This document shows positions 9,127 to 16,776 of a stretch of 45,211 nucleotides of DNA, in pieces. This DNA comes from Gammaproteobacteria bacterium (GTDB taxonomy: Bacteria; Pseudomonadota; Gammaproteobacteria; Nevskiales; Nevskiaceae), in the NCBI GenBank assembly GCA_028871525.1, contig JAGWMX010000010.1, positions 1 to 45,211 on the forward strand, in the 5' to 3' direction. The translations under genes and the position numbers were made by a program. The notes below the pieces were generated by a model, which was not told the DNA's origin, made no database searches, and worked only from the letters and a program-made list of their open reading frames with translations. Position 1 is the stretch's first letter. The number at the start of each line of letters is the position of its first letter.

Positions 9127-9259
9127 CGTATTTACGGATGAGCAGATCCTGATCATGACCCGGCCCGGCGCCTCATGTTATGCCCGTCGATGTGAATTTC
9201 GCTTCGATTCGTTTACGATGCTCGGCGATTCCCGTATTTGGTATTCATCCCGAAACGCC
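9127..9259. promoter_or_regulatory. Shared promoter region of two divergent L,D-transpeptidases
   Basis: These 133 bp separate two cell-wall cross-linking genes transcribed in opposite directions, so both promoters must lie here. The sequence is less G+C-rich than the coding flanks (for example gtatttggtattcat near 9234-9248). I cannot assign -35/-10 boxes with confidence. Confidence 0.4.
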
Positions 9260-10072
9260 ATGTTGCTCGCGCGTGCCGTCGTCGCTTCTGCCCTACTGTC
9301 CTTCTTGGCCGCGGCATCTGCCGCCGAGACGTCCGTTTGGAGCAGTTTGGCGCAAGCCGCGCCGAGGGCCAATCCGCAGATGCTGCGGCTGGCCGTGGAA
9401 GCGATGCATTGTGCGGTTGCGCACGGCACGCCGGATTCCAGCAGGTTGGCGGTGATCGACTACTCCTTGCCTTCGACAAGCAAACGGTTGTGGGTGTTCG
9501 ATCTGCAGACCCGGCGCCTGCTGTTCCGCGAACGGGTCGCCCACGGGCGCAACTCCGGCGGCAATTTCGCACGGTATTTCTCCGACCAGTCCGGCAGCCT
9601 GGCATCCAGTCTGGGGCTGTATCGGACTCTCGGAACCTATTCCGGACACAACGGCTATTCGCTGCGACTGGAAGGTCTTGACGATGGTTTTAACGATCGC
9701 GCGCTCGAGCGCGCGATCGTGATTCACGGCGCCCCTTATGTCAGCGAAGAGTTCGCCCGCCGCGAGGGCCGCATCGGTCGCAGTTGGGGCTGCCCGGCGG
9801 TGCGCATGGGGATCGCACGGCGTCTGATCGACGCGCTCAAAGGCGGCCAGTTCGTGTTCGCCTATTATCCGGATCCGCGTTGGCTGTCGGACTCGACGTC
9901 GCTGCGCTGCGACGTTGCCGGGCGCAGCCGACGCGAAGTGTCGTTGCGAGGGGACGTCATTGCGAGGAGGGCGGAGCCCGACGAAGCAACCGCGGGACGA
10001 AAGCACGGCTTCGATCAACGTCACAGCAGCGTCCCGGGGTTGCCACGGCCAGCTACGCTGGCCTCGCAATGA
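9260..10072 (+). CDS. Small L,D-transpeptidase catalytic domain protein (YkuD_2 type) with repeat-derived tail
   Basis: This 270-residue protein has a signal peptide (ARAVVASALLSFLAAASA) and the YkuD_2-type catalytic segment GRSWGCPAV with nucleophile Cys178 and His156 (IVIHGAPY). It also has the family's LGLYRTLGTYSGHNGYSL stretch. Relatives normally end soon after the FVFAYYPDPRWL segment, reached here near residue 208. The last 40 residues (from about 231) and the stop codon are instead encoded by a palindromic repeat at 9953-10076, so the tail is probably not functional. The ATG at 9260 was chosen because it places the signal peptide correctly; the frame is open further upstream but overlaps the divergent gene. 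It likely modifies peptidoglycan in the periplasm. Confidence 0.88.
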   Translation: MLLARAVVASALLSFLAAASAAETSVWSSLAQAAPRANPQMLRLAVEAMHCAVAHGTPDSSRLAVIDYSLPSTSKRLWVFDLQTRRLLFRERVAHGRNSGGNFARYFSDQSGSLASSLGLYRTLGTYSGHNGYSLRLEGLDDGFNDRALERAIVIHGAPYVSEEFARREGRIGRSWGCPAVRMGIARRLIDALKGGQFVFAYYPDPRWLSDSTSLRCDVAGRSRREVSLRGDVIARRAEPDEATAGRKHGFDQRHSSVPGLPRPATLASQ

Positions 10073-10076
10073 CGTC
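9953..10076. repeat. 124-bp palindromic repeat element (ATTGCGAGG...CCTCGCAATGAC type)
   Basis: GACGTCATTGCGAGG at 9953-9967 is the exact reverse complement of CCTCGCAATGACGTC at 10062-10076. Inside, cgacgaagcaaccgcgggac and gtcccggggttgcc pair almost completely, so the whole unit can fold into a long imperfect hairpin. The ends resemble the dispersed CATTGCGAGGA.../...TCGCAATGAC repeats familiar from many bacterial genomes. It encodes the final 40 codons and the stop of the upstream L,D-transpeptidase gene. No transposase is present. Confidence 0.8.
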
Positions 10077-10095
10077 CGTGTCGCGAGCCGACGGC

Positions 10096-11007
10096 TCAAT
10101 CTCGAAAGCGCTTGACCAGATCCGCGTAGGCGTCGATGCGCCGGTCACGCAAAAACGGCCACCAGCGACGCACCTGTTCGCTGCGCGCCGGATCGACGTC
10201 GGCCACCATCACCTCGGCCTCGTCGCTGCCGGCCTGGGCGAGCAGCTCGCCTTGCGGACCGGCGACGAAACTGCTGCCCCAGAACTGCGCGCCGGGCGTG
10301 GCGCCGCTGGGGTCGGGCTCAAAGCCGACCCGGTTGGCCACCAGCACCGGCAGGCCGTTGGCCACCGCGTGGCTGCGCTGGATGGTGATCCAGGCCTCGC
10401 GCTGACGGCGGCGCTCGGCTTCGTCGTCGTTCCCCTCGCCGGGCCGACCCGCCCAGCCGATGGCGGTGGGGTACAGCAGCAGTTCGGCGCCGGCCAGCGC
10501 CATCAACCTGGCGGCTTCCGGATACCACTGGTCCCAGCACACCAGAACGCCGAGCCGGCCGACGCTGGTGTCGATCGGCGCAAAGCCGCCGCCGGCGTCT
10601 CCGGGCGTAAAGTAGAACTTCTCGTAGTATCCCGGATCGTCGGGAATGTGCATCTTGCGATAGCGGCCGGCGATGGCGCCGTCGCGTTCCAGCACTACCG
10701 CGGTGTTGTGGTACAGTCCCGGCGCGCGGCGCTCGTACGGCGAGATCACCAGCACGATACCGAGTTCGGCCGCGAGCCGGCCGAAGGATTCAGTCTGCGG
10801 GCCGGGAACCGGCTCGGCCAGATCGAACAGCGCCGGATCCTCGTGTTGGCAGAAATACCGATAGGTGTGCAGTTCCTGCAGCAACACCAACCGTGCCCCG
10901 CGGCCGGCGGCCTCGCGCACGCCATTTTCGGTCCGGCGCAGGTTTTCGTCGCGCTCGGCGACACAGGCCTGTTGCACCAGCCCGACGCGCAGCGGCGCCT
11001 TCGTCAT
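10096..11007 (-). CDS. aguB: N-carbamoylputrescine amidase
   Basis: This 303-residue nitrilase-superfamily enzyme hydrolyses N-carbamoylputrescine to putrescine, CO2 and ammonia, the last step of the agmatine route. The Glu-Lys-Cys triad is visible as E45 (LLQELHTYRYF), K118 (YRKMHIPDDPGYYEK) and C157 (VLVCWDQWYPEAARLMA). HIPDDPGYYEKFYFTPGD and WDQWYPEAARLMALAGAE are characteristic of AguB rather than other amidases. The ATG at 11007 overlaps the stop of the upstream hydroxylase gene in an ATGA, so translation is probably coupled. The pathway partner aguA lies 0.9 kb upstream on the same strand. No arginine decarboxylase gene is in the window. Confidence 0.94.
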   Translation of the reverse strand: MTKAPLRVGLVQQACVAERDENLRRTENGVREAAGRGARLVLLQELHTYRYFCQHEDPALFDLAEPVPGPQTESFGRLAAELGIVLVISPYERRAPGLYHNTAVVLERDGAIAGRYRKMHIPDDPGYYEKFYFTPGDAGGGFAPIDTSVGRLGVLVCWDQWYPEAARLMALAGAELLLYPTAIGWAGRPGEGNDDEAERRRQREAWITIQRSHAVANGLPVLVANRVGFEPDPSGATPGAQFWGSSFVAGPQGELLAQAGSDEAEVMVADVDPARSEQVRRWWPFLRDRRIDAYADLVKRFRD

Positions 11008-11687
11008 CCGCGTTGCTCCGTCGATGGCTGCGCTGTCCGCCGGGCACGCCACAGGGTGCCGAACAGCCAGTCGCCGATCGGGTAGGTGATGTTGAAGTTG
11101 TAGTGCGTCATCAGGGCGGGATCGTGGTGCGCGGTGTGCAGGCGCCGCAGCACGGCCATTCCCGGCAGTCGCGCGAGCCGCGAATCCGGCCGGGTGTGGT
11201 AGCAGTAGTGCAGCAGTTCGTAGTTCAAAAAATAGGCGGTGGCGGTGGCGGCGAACAGCCAGCCGACATTGGGCGCCGTCGTCAGACCCAGCAACACGCC
11301 GATCGGTGCGCCGAAACCGCCGAAGAAAAACAGCAGCATCACCGGTGGAAACAGAACCGCCTTGTAGTCGCGGCTCGAATCGAAGGCCATGTCCCGCGCG
11401 GTAAAGAAACGGTGATGCTGCTCGGTGTGGCGGTGGAAAATCAGCCGCAGCCCGGGTCGCGGGTGATGCATCGGGCCGCGGTGGCCGAAGTATTCGGCCA
11501 GATTGGCGTAGACGAAGATCGCAGGAACGGTCAGCCACTGCAGCGGGGTCACCGCGTGAAGCTGCAGCACGCATACGGCGATCGCCGCGCAACAGGCGCC
11601 GACCGTCAACCCGAGGTGCGCCGGGCCGCTGTAGCGGGGACCGATTTCTTCGCGGCGGAAGGTCTGCCGATAGGTCTCGGCGGTCAT
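11004..11687 (-). CDS. Sterol desaturase / fatty acid hydroxylase superfamily membrane protein
   Basis: This 227-residue integral membrane protein has the expected His clusters for a di-iron site: HRGPMHH, HRHTEQHH, HYCYH and HTAHHD. Several hydrophobic segments are present (for example AHLGLTVGACCAAIAVCVLQL and LLFFFGGFGAPIGVLLGL). The family hydroxylates or desaturates lipids using O2; the substrate here is unknown. ATG 11687 is preferred over an in-frame TTG 9 bp upstream. The stop overlaps the aguB start by 4 bp (ATGA). Its place between the two agmatine-catabolic genes is unusual and gives no clear clue to its job. Confidence 0.85.
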   Translation of the reverse strand: MTAETYRQTFRREEIGPRYSGPAHLGLTVGACCAAIAVCVLQLHAVTPLQWLTVPAIFVYANLAEYFGHRGPMHHPRPGLRLIFHRHTEQHHRFFTARDMAFDSSRDYKAVLFPPVMLLFFFGGFGAPIGVLLGLTTAPNVGWLFAATATAYFLNYELLHYCYHTRPDSRLARLPGMAVLRRLHTAHHDPALMTHYNFNITYPIGDWLFGTLWRARRTAQPSTEQRG

Positions 11688-11712
11688 GACGGGCAACCCA
11701 CGGGTCGCGGGA

Positions 11713-11910
11713 TCAGGCGGCTGCGCGCTTCGACGTCAGCCGTTGCAGCAGCAGCGCTGCGACTGCACCGGCCGCGGCGCCGACCGTGATGCCCGCCGCC
11801 AGCTTGCCGAGCGCGGCGCCGACCAGCGCGCCTTTCAATGCGCCCGCGGCGGCGCCCAGCCACGCGGCGTCAGCGGGGTTCAGATTCACTACGGCGTTCG
11901 GTTTCCACAT
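11713..11910 (-). CDS. Small Gly/Ala-rich membrane protein, hypothetical
   Basis: This 65-residue ORF has no close family that I recognise. After a soluble start (MWKPNAVVNLNP) it has two hydrophobic stretches rich in small residues (AAWLGAAAGALKGALVGAALG and ITVGAAAGAVAALLLQ) and ends in a basic LTSKRAAA. The G/A spacing resembles glycine-zipper membrane segments. It fills the gap between aguA and the hydroxylase gene on the same strand, with 9 bp to aguA and 25 bp to the hydroxylase, which supports it being real. High-G+C sequence readily yields Ala-rich frames, so some doubt remains. Confidence 0.5.
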   Translation of the reverse strand: MWKPNAVVNLNPADAAWLGAAAGALKGALVGAALGKLAAGITVGAAAGAVAALLLQRLTSKRAAA

Positions 11911-11919
11911 GGGGCGATT

Positions 11920-12960
11920 TTAGCCGTCCGCGGCTATGACTGCCTGGGACGATGGAATCTGCATGCTGACGCAGTGCAGGCTGCCGGATTGACGGATCAA
12001 CGCGCGGCAATCCACGCCGACGATCTCGCGCCCGGGAAAAGCCGGGCGCAGCCGCTCCGCCGCCACCGCGTCGGCCGGGTCGGTGTAGGTTGGTAGCAGT
12101 ACTGCGCCGTTTAAAATCAGGAAGTTGGCATATCCAGCGGGCAATCGGCGACCTCCGGCGTCATGCAGCGAGCGTGGCAGGGGCAACGGAATCAGCGCGT
12201 AGGGTGCGCCGTCGGCGCGGCGCAGCGCCTCGAGTTCGCGGCGCATCGCGGCCAGTTCGGCGAAGTGCGGGTCATCGCGATCGTCGCAGGCTTGGTAGGC
12301 GATGGTTGCCGGGTCGCAAAACCGCGCAAGCGTGTCGATATGCCCGTCAGTGTCATCGCCGAGCAGGTCTCCGCGCGTAAGCCACAGCAGGCGCGTGCAG
12401 CCGAGCTGCTCGCGCAGCACGCTGGCGATGCGGCTGCGATCCAGTCCCGGGTTGCGGCTGTGATGAAACAGGCAGCGCTGCATGCTCAGCAGCGTGCCGG
12501 CGCCGTCGGTTTCGATCGCGCCCCCCTCCAGAACGAAATCGACCCGCCGCAGCGGGAAGGGCAACGCGCCGAGCTGCGCCAGCCGCGCCGTCAGTGCATC
12601 GTCGCGCGCGTGCGGGAACTTCCCGCCCCAGCCGTTGAAGCGGAAATCCAGGTGCAGCGGCGCGCCGTTTTCGAACACCGTGACCGGTCCGTGGTCGCGT
12701 GTCCAGACGTCGTCGTTCGGGACCTGCCACAGGCGCAGCCGGGATTCCGGGACGCCGGCATCCAGCAGCCGGCAACGCAACGCAGCGGGGTCGTCGGCGG
12801 TGCTGATCCACACCGGCTCGAAGCGGGCGATCGTCAGCGTCAGGCGCGTGAAGTTGTCGACGACCTCACTCAGCGCGTCGGCGAAATCGCCGTCGGCGCG
12901 TGGCCAGGTGAGCAGCACCGCCGCCTGCGGCGCCCATTCGGCGGGCAGACGGCGGTTCAC
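11920..12960 (-). CDS. aguA: Agmatine deiminase
   Basis: This 346-residue guanidino-modifying enzyme converts agmatine to N-carbamoylputrescine and ammonia, feeding AguB. Family motifs appear in order: WPRADGDF near the N-terminus, DDVWTRDHGP, FRFNGWGGKF, VLEGGAIE, GDDTDGHIDTLARF (catalytic Asp and His), and the catalytic Cys about 330 in GSLHCVSMQIP. The length matches the family (340-370). The start is GTG at 12960. A small periplasmic protein gene ends 9 bp upstream and the 65-residue membrane ORF follows 9 bp downstream, so this looks like a five-gene leftward transcript ending with aguB. Confidence 0.95.
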   Translation of the reverse strand: MNRRLPAEWAPQAAVLLTWPRADGDFADALSEVVDNFTRLTLTIARFEPVWISTADDPAALRCRLLDAGVPESRLRLWQVPNDDVWTRDHGPVTVFENGAPLHLDFRFNGWGGKFPHARDDALTARLAQLGALPFPLRRVDFVLEGGAIETDGAGTLLSMQRCLFHHSRNPGLDRSRIASVLREQLGCTRLLWLTRGDLLGDDTDGHIDTLARFCDPATIAYQACDDRDDPHFAELAAMRRELEALRRADGAPYALIPLPLPRSLHDAGGRRLPAGYANFLILNGAVLLPTYTDPADAVAAERLRPAFPGREIVGVDCRALIRQSGSLHCVSMQIPSSQAVIAADG

Positions 12961-12969
12961 CGTCGCCGC

Positions 12970-13305
12970 TCAATCCGCCGGCTGCAGTTGATTGCGGTGG
13001 CTGATCGGCGGCGGCTGGCCGGGGATCACGCTGTCGAGTACACGGTTGCGTTCGAAGAAAACCGAGAACTGCGTGTAATCCCAGCGGGTGATCGGCGGAT
13101 GTTTGGGCGAATCGCCGCCGGCCGGCGGATGGCGTTTGACCGGCGCGCCGAAGCGCTGTTCGACGGTCCGCATCGTCGCGCCGCGCTGCGGCAATTCCGG
13201 CGTGGCGACGGCTGAGGTTCCCGGCACGGCCGGCAGCCGCAACGTATCGGCGCGGGCCACCGATATCAGGCTGAGTCCCAGCAACCCCGCTAGCAATGTC
13301 CGCAT
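12970..13305 (-). CDS. Small periplasmic protein of unknown function
   Basis: This 111-residue protein has a convincing signal peptide (MRTLLAGLLGLSLISVARA, cleavage before DTL). The mature part contains MRTVEQRFGAPVKRHPPAG and ITRWDYTQFSVFFERNRVLD, a pattern I associate with short uncharacterised proteobacterial periplasmic proteins that superficially recall SmpA/OmlA-like folds. No catalytic residues are evident. It ends 9 bp before aguA and is probably the first gene of that transcript. The ATG at 13305 is the only sensible start. Confidence 0.75.
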   Translation of the reverse strand: MRTLLAGLLGLSLISVARADTLRLPAVPGTSAVATPELPQRGATMRTVEQRFGAPVKRHPPAGGDSPKHPPITRWDYTQFSVFFERNRVLDSVIPGQPPPISHRNQLQPAD

Positions 13306-13365
13306 CGTCCGAGCCGGATAGCATACCCGGCTGCAACTATAGCATCGCCGGCCGTTGGTGCACGC

Positions 13366-14586
13366 TCAGTCCGGTCGCTCCAGGTCCGCGATCAGCGCGG
13401 CCAAGAAACGCGTGGCTTCGCCGCCGGTCACGGCGCGATGGTCGAAGGTCACCGACAGCGGCAGCACCGGGGCGATCGCCGGTTTGCCGTCAAGCGGCAC
13501 GACGGCGTCGCGGGTGCGGCCGGCGGCAACGATCGCCACCGTCGGCGGCACGATCACCGGCGTAGCGTATTTGCCGCCGAAACGGCCGAAATTCGACAGT
13601 ACGATGGTGTAGCCGCGCAACTCTTCCGCCGGCACGGTACGGTTGCGCGTGTCGACCTTCATCTTCTCCAGACCCTTGCGCAGGCTGTCTTCGTCGCGGT
13701 TCTGCACGTTCTGCAGCACGCAGACGAACAGGCCCTCGGCGGTGTCCACGGCGACGCCGAGGTGGATCTTGTCGAGCACGCGACGGCCCAGCTCGTGGGC
13801 GTCGAACCAGGCGTTGAGCGACGGCTCGGCCTTGCAGCCGGCGACCATCGCCCGGATCAGGCGATTGGTTAGATCCTGCTTGCCGCTCCAGGCGCGGAGG
13901 ACGGCGTCGTCGGTGACGGTGGCCGGCATCACCTCGTCGCGCGCCTGCGCCATGGTGTGCGCCATCGCCCGGCGCGGGCCGCGCAGCTTTTCCAGCGGGC
14001 CGACTTCGGTCAGGATCTTGTGCACCCGCTGCACGTCGGCCTGGGTGATCATGCCGTCGGGGCCGGTCGGCGTGATGATGGTCAGATCAACGTTGAGCCG
14101 GTGCGCCAGCGCACGCACTGCGGGCGTCACTTTGATGCCGACCGCGGTGCCGACCGCGGCCGCTTTGTCGGCGACCACCTCGTTGCCGGATTTCATCGCG
14201 CCGACGACGACGCCGGTGTCGCGAATCTCTTTTTCGTTGACGCCAGTGTCGCCGTCCCTGACGCGGCCTTTGTCAGATTCTGCGACCCCGGCCCGGTCTT
14301 CCTTGGCCGGGCGTTCGGAAGCACCGCGACCAGTGGTCGCGGAGCGCGCTTCCTCACCCTCGAACTCCACCAGCGGCTTGCCGACTTCCATCATGTCGCC
14401 GGCTTTACCGTGGAGCTTGATGATCTTGCCGGCGCGCGGGCTCGGCACTTCAACCACCGCCTTGGCGGTCTCCACCGAAACCAGCGGCTGGTCGGCCTTG
14501 ACGGTGTCGCCTTCGGCGACCAGCCACTCGCGGATTTCCGCTTCTTGAAGACCTTCGCCCAGGTCCGGCAACTTGAAAATACTCAT
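13366..14586 (-). CDS. bkdB: Branched-chain 2-oxoacid dehydrogenase E2 (dihydrolipoamide acyltransferase)
   Basis: This 406-residue E2 core subunit carries acyl groups on lipoamide to CoA. The N-terminal lipoyl domain has its Lys at 42 (SVETAKAVVEVP). A long linker follows (about 80-150), then an E3/E1-binding domain (VTPAVRALAHRLNVDL to DGMITQADVQRV) and the catalytic domain ending in TFDHRAVTGGEATRFL. The usual DHRxxDG active-site motif reads DHRAVTG here, lacking the Asp. Linker residues 76-101 are encoded by a 78-bp dispersed repeat (14282-14359). The start has an AAGGAAT ribosome site 6 bp away and lies 10 bp after the E1beta stop. No E3 gene is nearby. Confidence 0.9.
   Translation of the reverse strand: MSIFKLPDLGEGLQEAEIREWLVAEGDTVKADQPLVSVETAKAVVEVPSPRAGKIIKLHGKAGDMMEVGKPLVEFEGEEARSATTGRGASERPAKEDRAGVAESDKGRVRDGDTGVNEKEIRDTGVVVGAMKSGNEVVADKAAAVGTAVGIKVTPAVRALAHRLNVDLTIITPTGPDGMITQADVQRVHKILTEVGPLEKLRGPRRAMAHTMAQARDEVMPATVTDDAVLRAWSGKQDLTNRLIRAMVAGCKAEPSLNAWFDAHELGRRVLDKIHLGVAVDTAEGLFVCVLQNVQNRDEDSLRKGLEKMKVDTRNRTVPAEELRGYTIVLSNFGRFGGKYATPVIVPPTVAIVAAGRTRDAVVPLDGKPAIAPVLPLSVTFDHRAVTGGEATRFLAALIADLERPD
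14282..14359. repeat. Dispersed two-hairpin repeat, copy in the E2 linker
   Basis: This 78-bp segment aligns along its length with 40183-40260 and partly with 40071-40135. It has two inverted repeats. One is GCCCGGTC/GGCCGGGC (14291-14298 and 14305-14312) with one G-T pair. The other is a perfect 9-bp CCGCGACCA-G-TGGTCGCGG (14324-14342). At 26 codons it keeps the E2 frame open and encodes a charged, Ala/Gly-rich linker. Confidence 0.75.
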
Positions 14587-14596
14587 TGGGATTCCT

Positions 14597-15610
14597 TTAG
14601 TTTTTGGGCGCTATCTCAAACACTTTGCGCACCTCCTTGAGGATGCGCTCGACGCCGGGAATGAAGAGTTTCTCCATCCGCGCCAGCGGCATGATGGTGT
14701 CGTAGCCGGACACTCGCATCACCGGCGCGAACAGGGACAGCAGGCCGTGCTCGGCCAGGCCGGCGGCGATCTCGCTGCCCCAGCCGCCGGCGCGCGCGGA
14801 CTCCTGCGCGATCACGCAGCGGCCGGTCTTGGCCACCGAGGTCAGGATGGTCTCCAGATCCAGCGGCTTGAGCGTGGCCACGTCGATCACTTCCGCGGCG
14901 ATGCCTTCCTCGGCCAGCAGGTCGGCGGCGCGGCGTGTGTCGTGCATCATCGCGCCCCAGGACACCAGCGTGATATCGCTGCCCTCGCGCTCGACGAAGC
15001 AGGTGTCCAGCGGCAACGCTTCGCCGTTGTCCTCCACCGACTGTTTGAACAGACGGTAGCAGCGGGTCGGCTCCAGGAAGATCACCGGGTCCGGATCGCG
15101 GATCGCCGCCAGCAAAAGGCCGTAGGCGCGCGCCGGACTCGACGGGCAGACCACGCGCAGTCCCGGCATGTGCGCGAATGTGGTCTCCAGCGATTCCGAG
15201 TGATGCTCCGGTGCGTGAATGCCGCCGCCGTTCGGCGCGCGGATCACCAGCGGGCAGCTCATGCGGCCGCGGGTGCGGTTGCGATAGCGCGTGGCGTGGT
15301 TGACCACTTGATCGACGCAGGGATAGAGGAAGCCGGAGAACTGGATCTCGGCCACCGGCCGCAGGCCCTGGGTGGACAGGCCGATGGCCATCGCCGCCAC
15401 CAGCGTTTCGGCCAGCGGCGTGTCGATCACCCGGCCTTCGCCGTAGGCGTCGAGCAGGCCGACGGTGGCGCGGAACACGCCGCCGTTTTTGCCGATGTCC
15501 TCGCCGAGCACGACGACGTCTTCGTCGCGGCCCATCTCCGAGTGCAAGGCCAGGTTGATCGCTTCGATCAGCGCCAGATTTTTTGTGGCTGTTTTTCCGC
15601 TTTCGGCCAT
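14597..15610 (-). CDS. bkdA2: Branched-chain 2-oxoacid dehydrogenase E1 beta subunit
   Basis: This 337-residue transketolase-like beta subunit pairs with E1alpha to decarboxylate branched-chain 2-oxoacids and acylate the E2 lipoyl group. Diagnostic stretches are NLALIEAINLALHSEM, VVVLGEDIGKNGGVFRAT (TPP-contacting Glu), DTPLAETLVAAMAIGLS, and HHSESLETTFAHMPGLRVVCPS. The ATG at 15610 lies one base beyond the E1alpha stop codon (15612-15614), so translation is likely coupled; the frame extends further upstream but only as a shadow of E1alpha. The length matches the family. Pyruvate dehydrogenase is an alternative, but the 371-residue alpha subunit and its motifs favour the branched-chain type. 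Confidence 0.92.
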   Translation of the reverse strand: MAESGKTATKNLALIEAINLALHSEMGRDEDVVVLGEDIGKNGGVFRATVGLLDAYGEGRVIDTPLAETLVAAMAIGLSTQGLRPVAEIQFSGFLYPCVDQVVNHATRYRNRTRGRMSCPLVIRAPNGGGIHAPEHHSESLETTFAHMPGLRVVCPSSPARAYGLLLAAIRDPDPVIFLEPTRCYRLFKQSVEDNGEALPLDTCFVEREGSDITLVSWGAMMHDTRRAADLLAEEGIAAEVIDVATLKPLDLETILTSVAKTGRCVIAQESARAGGWGSEIAAGLAEHGLLSLFAPVMRVSGYDTIMPLARMEKLFIPGVERILKEVRKVFEIAPKN

Positions 15611-15611
15611 C

Positions 15612-16727
15612 TTAGTGATCCTCGCCGATCGGGCCGGCGGCGATGACTTCCTCGCGCTGCCAGACGAGCGATTTCGGCAGGCTTTCGTACAGCGTGTCGA
15701 AGATGGCCGCCGGCGGCTCCGGCTCGGTGTCGAGAAACGCCTGCACCTGCGCCTCGACCTCGGCGGCGGCCTCGGCCAGCAGTCGCTGCTCGTCGGCGTC
15801 GCTCCAGTGGCCGCTGCGCTGCAGGTAGGCTTTGGTCCGTTTGATCGGACAGTTTCCCCAGGCCGCCTGGACCTCCTCGTCGGGGCGGTAGCGGCGGGCG
15901 TCGTCGGCGGTGGTGTGATCGTGCAGGCGGTAGGTGATCGCTTCAACCAGGCTTGGACCTTCGCCGTTGCGCGCGCGCGCTATCGCCTGGCTCAGCACCT
16001 CGCGGGTGGCGACGGCGTCGTTGCCGTCGACCTGCTCGCCGGGCATGCCGCCGGCGATCGCTTTCTGCGCCAGCGTCTGCGCGCCGGTCTGCTTCTGCCG
16101 CGGCAGCGAGATCGCCCATTGGTTGTTGTTGACCAGGAACACGATCGGCAGATCCCAGACTTTCGCCGAACTCACCGCCTCCAGGAAATCACCCTTGCTG
16201 CTGGCGCCGTCGCCGCAGGACACCAGCACCACCCGTTTTTCGCCGCGCAGCTTGAACGCATAGGCGACCCCGATCGAGTGCGGCACGTGGGTGCCGATTG
16301 GCACCGACAGCGGGAAATCGTGGTAAGCCGGTGTCCCCTCGGGATAGACCATGCCGCGTTCGTCGCCGCCCCAATACAGCAGCACGTCCTTCATCGGTAC
16401 GCCGCGTGCGAACTGCGCGGCGTATTCGCGGTAAGCGGGCATGAACACATCGTCTGCGGCCAGTGCGTGACCGATCGCCGCGCCGATCGCTTCCTGACCG
16501 AGGCAGGCGGCGTAGGTGCCGAGCTGGCCGGTACGCTGCAGCGACACCGCTTTCTTGTCGAACACGCGGGTGCGCACCATCAGCCGGTATAACTCGCGCA
16601 GCGATTCGGGTTTTTGCGCCCAGACCGGCCATTCGGCGGTCGGACGCCCTTCGGGGTCTAGGTACTGGGTATGGAAAATCTCGAAGCTGGCGACCTTGCG
16701 GTGCGCCGTGTCATTGGGTGCATTCAC
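15612..16727 (-). CDS. bkdA1: Branched-chain 2-oxoacid dehydrogenase E1 alpha subunit
   Basis: This 371-residue thiamine-diphosphate enzyme subunit is first in the operon. The TPP motif runs from CGDGASSKGDFLEAVSSA to VFLVNNNQWAIS. The phosphorylation-loop region is YRLHDHTTADDARRYR, and the N-terminal part has EWPVWAQKPESLRELYRLM and RTGQLGTYAACLGQEA. YREYAAQFARG and YHDFPLSVPIGTH fit the branched-chain class. The start is GTG at 16727, a few bases after AGGAA. Genes for E1beta and E2 follow with gaps of 1 and 10 bp. The complex would oxidise 2-oxoacids from Val, Leu and Ile, or supply branched acyl-CoA primers for fatty acid synthesis. Confidence 0.92.
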   Translation of the reverse strand: MNAPNDTAHRKVASFEIFHTQYLDPEGRPTAEWPVWAQKPESLRELYRLMVRTRVFDKKAVSLQRTGQLGTYAACLGQEAIGAAIGHALAADDVFMPAYREYAAQFARGVPMKDVLLYWGGDERGMVYPEGTPAYHDFPLSVPIGTHVPHSIGVAYAFKLRGEKRVVLVSCGDGASSKGDFLEAVSSAKVWDLPIVFLVNNNQWAISLPRQKQTGAQTLAQKAIAGGMPGEQVDGNDAVATREVLSQAIARARNGEGPSLVEAITYRLHDHTTADDARRYRPDEEVQAAWGNCPIKRTKAYLQRSGHWSDADEQRLLAEAAAEVEAQVQAFLDTEPEPPAAIFDTLYESLPKSLVWQREEVIAAGPIGEDH

Positions 16728-16776
16728 GTCTTTCCTGTTCCTTAGAGCTTTGCTCCGGTTTAGCGCACGAAAATAA

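Noticed and set aside
8951-9259. Upstream extension of the small L,D-transpeptidase
   Set aside because: It overlaps the divergent gene and would bury the signal peptide.
11008-11592. Long N-terminal extension of aguB
   Set aside because: It lies wholly in the fatty-acid-hydroxylase gene in another frame; the family start matches ATG 11007.
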